Shown here piece after piece: positions 8,767 through 15,172 of a stretch of 15,172 nt of DNA. The translations under genes were made by a program, and so were the position numbers. The DNA is from Entrophospora sp. SA101 (taxonomy: Eukaryota; Glomeromycota; Glomeromycetes; Entrophosporales; Entrophosporaceae), in contig CAUDNR010001346.1 of assembly GCA_958430865.1 (NCBI GenBank), forward strand, positions 1 through 15,172, given 5' to 3'. Position 1 is the stretch's first letter. The number at the start of each line of letters is the position of its first letter. The notes under the pieces were generated by a model. The model was given only the letters and a program-made list of their open reading frames with translations, made no database searches and was not told the origin of the DNA.

Positions 8767-9229
8767 TATTTTCCATTCTATAACATGGGTTATATCCAGT
8801 CATAAAAATTTCTACCGCTGGATCAAAGTTAGGGTCTTATTTATCAATCTTAATTCAAGCGTATTAGGAGGGCAATTAAATTTTATTAATAGTAATAGTC
8901 AATAATTGGAGGGTATGTATCATATTAAGATCAGAGTCTTTCTCTATTAATTGCTTCTAGACACTTCTTATATACATGTGCAGTTACTAATCCAACTTTT
9001 TACCTATTTGTTTCCTCTAAATTAGGGAGAATTCTGATTTTTTCTAGAAGGATGTGAAAGTGAGACGGGCGACCTTTGCTTGATTACTAGTAGATCGTTA
9101 TTGCCACCCATTGTTCCACGAAATTCGATTATCCAATAAAACAAACTTTGCGTTACATAATATTTAATATTTAATATTATCTTTCTATCACACCACACAC
9201 GCCCCACATATTCTAATTGTATACACGTC
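8767..9229. other. Upstream region of F-box gene
   Basis: No gene is supportable. An open frame on the minus strand overlapping the F-box start (9022-9333) is antisense shadow. The 40 bases before the F-box ATG include CACACCACACACGCCCCAC (9190-9208), a short GC-rich, C-rich patch that may be part of the promoter or 5' leader. Confidence 0.4.
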
Positions 9230-10014
9230 ATGGTTAAACTTCCTGGTGATTGTCTTTCAGAAATATTTTCATATTTAAAAGATGACATGCACACTTTATA
9301 TAATGGAGTTTTGGTTGATAGACTCTGGTGCAAGAATGCAATTAGATATTTATGGCAGCAACCTTTAAATTTAGCTATAAAGTCAATAGGAATATCAAAA
9401 TATAGTCTTCGTCATTGTACATACGACAGAAGAATTTTTGTAAAACTAATGGACACAATTCTCAAGACGATAGTCTTCAACCAAAACAAAAATCAACGTC
9501 ACCTGCTACCATTAACTCAATCATCATCAATCGGCTTAGACAGTGTGGTAGCAAAAGCTCCTTTGTTCAATTATATTTCTTATATTCGTAGATTCGATCT
9601 TCAAGAGTTACAAGTCATCATTACCGAGTGGTTGAAATACATTGATTCAAATCCACAACATGAAATTGATTATGTTTTAATTGCTGCTTTGTTCAAAAAA
9701 AAATTCACAAGGTCAACCACAAAAGTTTCTTTTTTTGATAATAATGAATTTATTTTTAATAAATTGGTTGGTTATATCGCTACAAATTTAATGATACAAT
9801 CTCCAAAATTTGATTCACTCTCGATTGATACTACCGATCTAGATTCTAAATTGTTTTTTGAAATTTATAATACCTTACTAGTTGAAAATTTTAATTCAAC
9901 ATTATTAAATAACTATAAAAATAATAATGCTTTAAAAAAATCTACAAAATCTACAAAATCTACAAAATCTACAAAACCTGCAAAATCTGCACATATTACT
10001 ACCATTACTGCACT

Positions 10015-10058
<44 letters not shown>

Positions 10059-11287
10059 TTGGCTATGCCAAAAATTATTTAGATATAATATCTTTGGATA
10101 AACTTTTGGAATTTGAATGGATGAATGGTGCACATGGTGATGAATTTTTGATCGAGATAGCTACCAGAGCAAAAAATCTACAAAGGCTAAAGTTGAGTTG
10201 GCATTGGAAGGGGAAAGACATACCCGATTTTTGTGATGATTTGATATTCAATATAATAAAGTCACAAACTGGCTTGAATGAAATTAATCTTTTCTATAAT
10301 TATGGTGTCAGACATGCGAAACTGATGAACACGCTACAAAGTCAATTAAACACCTTGTCAATAATTCATCTCAGGAATCTAAATATTTATTGTCAAGATT
10401 TCATTTCGTCAATGCTCTATTTAAAAAATCTGAAAGAATTAACAATCAACAATTGTTATTTATCATCAGGAATAACTTATTGGCCATTGGAGTTGAGTGC
10501 TTTCAATTTGTCAAAGTTCTCTTTTGTTGACAGTTTCCCTTCAACTTTCTTCCACACCTCATCCTCACAAGGTAAAATCCCTGTCGCTGAGGAATTTAAC
10601 AAAACAACTTTTGAATCATTGAAAACTTTTGTTTATAAAGGTCACAACTCCTTGGTTGATTTCACTTCAATATCAAAATTCATTTCTGTACATTGTTGTA
10701 ACAATCTTATTCATTTTGAATTGGATTTTCATATAAATCTGGCATCTTTAACTCAAATTTTATTGACTTGCCTGAATCTTGAGGTCGTGATATTGAAAGA
10801 TAGACATTGGATATCCTATTATTGGCACAACTCGGTAGCACAAAATATTGATGAATTATTGTCAGAGGTTGAATTGACAAAATTGAAATTTTTGAAATTG
10901 GAAGGTCTATTCACCTACTCATCAGAATCATTAGATAATTTCCTCAGAAATTCAAATCCGCCATTAAACACTTTGATAATCAATGGTTCAAATTGTTTTG
11001 GTAATGACCATATGGATGTGATATTGAATAATAATAATTTGATGATGTTGAATGGAGGAATACTAAAAACTTTGGAGGTTTCCTCAACGATTTATCCCAG
11101 GAAATCTGTAAAAAGCAGAGCAAATCTTTTAATCAGGAATTTCAAATATATTTATACAAAACCTAAAAAATCATTTTTTCAACTTAGGGTTAGTCATATT
11201 CAACAATATCCCAATACTCGTTCTAAGACTAATTCTAACCAATCAAGAGTTCCTCTGACTAAATTTTCTAAATCTATAGGATGCTAA
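9230..11287 (+). CDS. F-box protein with LRR-like C-terminal part
   Basis: A single uninterrupted frame of 685 residues. Residues about 2-45 form an F-box (LPGDCLSEIFSYLKDD, then VDRLWCKNAIRYLWQQPL), the segment that binds Skp1 in SCF ubiquitin ligases. After residue about 290 the protein is a series of Leu/Ile/Asn-rich segments (LQRLKLSWHW, LNEINLFYNYG, LKELTINNCYLS, LEVVILKD, LKFLKLEGLF, LNTLIINGSN) like degenerate leucine-rich repeats that would recruit substrates. Between them, about residues 237-276, is a disordered linker made of KST repeats and an Asn-Asp tract. The C-terminus is basic. Large families of such F-box/LRR proteins are typical of Rhizophagus-type genomes; substrate unknown. 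The start places the F-box at the very N-terminus, as is usual for the family. The gene converges on the UTP7 gene, with only 143 bases between the stops. Confidence 0.85.
9938..9991 (+). repeat. Coding 9-base minisatellite (Lys-Ser-Thr)
   Basis: Six units of AAATCTACA type in frame: four identical units, then AAACCTGCA and AAATCTGCA. They encode KST four times, then KPA and KSA, inside the F-box protein linker. Copy changes would keep the frame. Confidence 0.9.
10016..10057 (+). repeat. Coding Asn-Asp trinucleotide repeat
   Basis: Fourteen AAT or GAT codons, mostly alternating, encode an Asn-Asp tract in the F-box protein, about 25 bases after the KST repeat. The 6-base unit is length-variable in principle without frameshift. 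Confidence 0.9.
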
Positions 11288-11430
11288 ACTAAACTAATAA
11301 TAATAATAATTATCTTGGAATAGTAATATTTTTGAAAAGAAATAAATATAATAATGCTTTATGCTTTTAATTTATTTATTAATTTTAAATCTTGTTTTAC
11401 AGCATATAAATAAAGATTATAAAAAATTTT

Positions 11431-14071
11431 TTAACTTCCTGATTTTCTTTTTTTGCTAGAAAATCTATCTAAAGCTGTTCTAGCACGTTGCTCAATATCA
11501 TCATCCAATTGACCGTTTTTCTTTTTTCTTTTTATTCTTTCTTCTTTTTCTCGTTCAATTCTTTGTTGAATTTTCAACTTTTTTTTTTTTTTCGAAAAAA
11601 TTATATAAACAAATAAAATATAATATTAATCGTTTTTAAACAACTATTAATAGTTAAATTGTTTTTTGTAATGTATAAAATATACAAGTAAAATTTTTTT
11701 TCAATACTTACCTTTCGTTCATCAATAACATTTTTTTGTTTTTTACGAAGATATCTTTTTAACAATGAACTTCTATGTCTAGTTTTTTTACGAACACTAT
11801 TACTTGATTTATCACGTACATTATTCTTTGCCTCCCTCTATATATAAATTAAAAGTTGTGAGAAATGTTATTAATTCTCTCATATGTTACTTGGGTTTGC
11901 ATGAATATTTAATTATTAATTAACTACCTCCTCCTCTTCTTTACGTTCTTTTTCTACAATTTCTTTGGAAACTTTATCAACTTTTGCAACAAAATTAGGA
12001 TCTAATATAATCATTTCGGGTTGAATCTTTACAATTTTTTAAAAATATATACATTATTTTTTAATTAATTATATTGCAGAAAAAACTTTTATGCATTAAA
12101 TATCTAATTTACCTTATCCAATAAACTATGAACTTCTGATTCTTGTCTTTGTTTTTTTGTTTGAAATGGATTTATTGCCAGACTATCAATATTAGGTTCA
12201 CCAGAACCTTTAAAAATTAAAATAATAATAATAATACAATCAACGAATTATTAATTTTAATTTCTATCAACAATAGTTATCATTTTCTCATCTTTAATTA
12301 CCTGGAATAACTATACTCGAGACACCGTTGCAATAACCAAATCCTAGCACATCTTCAAATGGACAGAAATGTACATCTTGTATTTGTGATCCTTCCTGAA
12401 TATGAGTCATATATGGTGATTTTTGTTTCTCTAGAAAAGCATTTTTCCAAACCTTTTTTTTTTTTGATTAACAATACTTAAATTTAAATCGTCCCTCAAA
12501 AAAATAATTCCCCCAACAATCAAAAGTGGAGCAAAAAACTTACATAAATATGAGGTCCCCAACCAACACTTAATAATCCTAATTGTGAAATGGAAAGTGA
12601 AGAAGCAGGCGTTCTGCAAAAATATTGTTGTAATGGTTTATAAGTTCTTACATCCCATAATTTCAGTTGCCCATCTAATCCTGATGTTGCCATATATCTA
12701 TATACAAACAGATTGGTTAATATTCGTATGCACACTAATAAAATACACACATATATATATATATATGCATTGATATAACCTACCTTCCAGTATTATCAAC
12801 TGCGAGTGATACAACTGGACCCTTATGTGTTAAAATTCTAACTAGTGGTGTTGACATATTAGGTGACCAGAGTGTTACAGTTCCTATTACACACACAAAT
12901 ATATTTATAATAACAATATTATTAAAATAAATCAGTGATTTGACTTATTGGCATGTAAAATTTTTTAAATTTACCATTAGCATGTCCTAAATTTATTATA
13001 GCATTCCATGGATTTTGACACATTGCATCACATTTACCAAGTTTTGTTTTCAATTCTGCTACAAGTTTACCAGTTGATGTATCTTGATACTTTAAATATC
13101 CTGCATTTCCCTAATGAAGATATAATTTATTATACACACACGCTTATATATATTTGTTTACTATACAAAGTATATGTTGGTCATATATTTACCACAGTAG
13201 CTAATAAAAAATGAAATGGAAGGAACTCTAATCTGTTAACTTCAATATGATTCTTAAGTTTATGTAATTCCAATCCATTCTGATCATAAATATAAACATA
13301 TTTTTTTTGTGCTACTGCAAAATATTGTTCATTATGTAGCCATCTTTTTTTTTCAAAAAATTATTAAATAAAATAATTATAATCAAATGATTAATTAGTT
13401 AATATATAATTTATAAAAAAAAAAAATGTTAAAAACACAACATACTTGACATCTCGTACAGTTTCTTTGACATGAAATTCACATTTATATTTCTCAGTTT
13501 TCCAACCTTGCCAATCCAATGTCGCTATATGTCCTTTCCTACCTCCCATCAACAAATACCTTTTTATTATTTATAATGAATTTTATAAATATATAATATA
13601 AAAATGTAAATAATTGATTAATGTACAACTTATATATAATTTATTTGTCAATTATTTACCTTCCATTGCGTGTATAATCTATTGTATATGGACCAAATGT
13701 AGGCAAATTAATATTAAATACCTATATTATTAAAAAAGGTTAACCACAATAATTTTGGGGGACGAATAATTACAAATATACACACACACACACACACACA
13801 CACACCTTTGATGCAATATTTGAATCAACATTATTCAATATATCTTTTTGTTTGACTTTATATGTTTTCTCTAAACCTTCAACTTCTAAATACCTAAATT
13901 TTTAAAAAATAATTTAGGTTTAATAGAGTTTTTTAAGGTATAAAAAATTTTTTTAATTATTTACCCAGGCTCTTCAGTAAGTAATATTTCATAACTTGCT
14001 GCTTTCTTAGCAGCTTCTTGCGCATTCTTTTGTATTTTCGCAAGAGTTCCTTTGAGTTTTTTATCTTTCAT
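11431..14071 (-). CDS. UTP7: UTP7/WDR46 (BING4) SSU-processome WD40 protein
   Basis: Thirteen exons: 14071-13965, 13893-13806, 13721-13660, 13559-13446, 13343-13193, 13110-12975, 12883-12784, 12697-12544, 12452-12302, 12207-12113, 12026-11928, 11837-11712, 11577-11431. All 12 introns are GT-AG (71-134 bases) and all phases join, giving 509 residues. The N-terminus is basic and helical, then comes [13 protein letters not shown]40 propeller fills about residues 66-310 ([16 protein letters not shown] near 257-272). The BING4 C-terminal domain follows ([11 protein letters not shown] near 333; [34 protein letters not shown] near 383), then a Lys/Arg/Glu-rich tail. Yeast Utp7 and human WDR46 act in the nucleolar small-subunit processome that processes 18S pre-rRNA. 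Length is close to yeast Utp7 (about 550). The chosen ATG starts the conserved basic N-terminal segment. Confidence 0.93.
12751..12766. repeat. (AT)8 microsatellite in UTP7 intron 7
   Basis: Eight AT units directly after a short ACACAC run, within the intron 12698-12783. Confidence 0.8.
13781..13804. repeat. (CA)12 microsatellite at a UTP7 donor site
   Basis: Twelve CA units on the plus strand, i.e. a GT run on the coding strand. They form the first two dozen bases of UTP7 intron 2 (13722-13805), so the 5' splice site is the edge of the repeat (AAG then GTGTGTG). Confidence 0.9.
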
Positions 14072-14161
14072 TGCGTTGTTAAAAAAGATTTTATTTATTT
14101 TTGATCAGCAAAAATCAGTTAATTCAGTCAGGGAATTTTTTCAAATATCAGTCATCCGTCA

Positions 14162-14213
14162 TTTCACGGGATCGACATGTCTACTGCTGTAGCTATGTAA
14201 TTTTTTCGTGAAA
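14162..14213. repeat. Nested hairpin upstream of UTP7
   Basis: Concentric inverted arms: TTTCACG (14162-14168) with CGTGAAA (14207-14213), ACAT (14175-14178) with ATGT (14195-14198), and CTAC (14181-14184) with GTAG (14189-14192), around a 4-base loop. The structure begins 91 bases upstream of the UTP7 ATG, in its presumed promoter or leader. It could be a regulatory palindrome or a tiny mobile-element scar. Confidence 0.35.
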
Positions 14214-15172
14214 CATTTCAATTTTTACTATTAAAATCGAAGGAAATTTTCATTTGCTACTAGTAAAACCACATGACATTTCTAAACAAGGAGTGTGATT
14301 CTTTGTACACACGTTGTTTGAGATTTAATTTATTACCTCGCAAAAGTTCGGCTATAGTTTATTAAGAAAACGGAAAAGAATGGTCTGTTCAAAGTTATAC
14401 CTTCAGTTCTTAATTATGTTACAACAAATTATTTTGAACTTGTAATTTCAATAAAACATAAACAAGAAGCCACCATTTGGTTTTTAGAAATAATATTACA
14501 TTGGGTTGGCGAGGCATGGACAATGGAAACAAGGTCAACTTCTATGATCCACATCTCAAATGTATAATTCCTTAATAAATAAAATAATTCTTTACTAATA
14601 AGCTTTGTTTATCAATAGAAAATTCACATTATATTTTTTACTTGTAAAAGAAAATGCATGATTATATATATATCTTTTAATTCAACTAGCATAGTGAGTT
14701 TTGGAATAACTATTACTACCACATAAAATCAACCTTATGGATGGATATATTTATGTTTAAGAAAACTAAAAGGTAATAATAATAATTTAATGGGTTAAAA
14801 TAACTCTCACTACATTAATAAATGAATATATTTAATATTGTATTTAATATAAATCAGTAAATAATTATATTGTTTTTTATTATATGAGTCAGATATGAAG
14901 TACAAGAATATATAACAATAATTCAGCAAACACACATAACCATAAATCAGGGCAGAATGTCATCCTAATAGTGGTATTTTCATTCCAATCAGTTTAGTAT
15001 TTTTATTAATTAATCAAAATTTAAAAAAATCAAAGAATTTTAACATGAGCAGTTGATGTTTTAAATTGTAGGCGATCTTTAAAGTCTCTATAATAAACAA
15101 TATGTAATTTTTCAGTATGATGGATGATGGAACTTCAGCTTTCTAATGACTATAAGATTGTCAATTTATTCC
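14214..15172. other. Gene-free right flank
   Basis: No gene is supportable. The sequence is AT-rich with short open stretches only, for instance a 19-codon frame from the ATG at 14516. Near 15100-15040 on the minus strand an acceptor-like TATAG is followed by about 20 open codons to a TGA, which could be a last exon of a gene beyond the edge, but nothing confirms it. Confidence 0.4.

Noticed and set aside
15040..15102. Possible last exon of a minus-strand gene entering from the right edge
   Set aside because: Only an acceptor-like TATAG and about 20 open codons; two frames are equally open and no domain is recognisable.
1..15172. A new multi-gene defence, biosynthetic or mobile system
   Set aside because: The intact genes are one conserved ribosome-biogenesis gene and two members of known expanded families, with no shared architecture, strand or theme linking them; the rest is decayed sequence.

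Overview
This window looks like nuclear DNA of a filamentous fungus, most probably an arbuscular mycorrhizal fungus of the Rhizophagus type. The evidence is a strongly AT-rich composition, many short introns of about 70-135 bases with GTAAGT/GTAAAT-type donors, an intron-rich housekeeping gene next to members of the BTB-TLDc and F-box families that are greatly expanded in Glomeromycotina, and many decayed gene and transposon fragments. The taxonomic call is inference from these features.

Layout. Positions 1-1004 hold no gene I can support. At 1005-2114 (+) there is a five-exon gene remnant whose splice phases join perfectly; it has an in-frame TGA, no visible start, a SAP-like segment and a basic C-terminal segment. 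Positions 2115-3622 are intergenic and carry a nested inverted repeat. At 3623-5147 (-) lies an intact two-exon gene for a 471-residue BTB-BACK-TLDc protein. At about 5424-6213 (+) is a broken Tc1/mariner element. At 6213-6591 and 6789-7232 (-) are two decayed partial copies of the BTB-TLDc gene. Positions 7233-9229 contain further degraded coding remnants, one of which resembles the N-terminal domains of a copper amine oxidase. At 9230-11287 (+) is a single-exon 685-residue F-box/LRR-like protein with two in-frame coding microsatellites. At 11431-14071 (-), convergent with it, is a 13-exon gene for a 509-residue UTP7/WDR46 (BING4) protein, a component of the small-subunit processome. Positions 14214-15172 hold nothing supportable.

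Functionally the three intact genes are independent: one conserved ribosome-biogenesis gene and two members of lineage-expanded adaptor families. They are separated by transposon debris and failed duplicates. I see no operon-like or multi-gene system. The most informative structures are the tandem BTB-TLDc duplication with a Tc1 end lying exactly at a conserved TA, the phase-consistent but nonsense-mutated SAP-like gene, and the odd splice sites of UTP7: a (GT)12 donor and acceptors directly preceded by poly(A).
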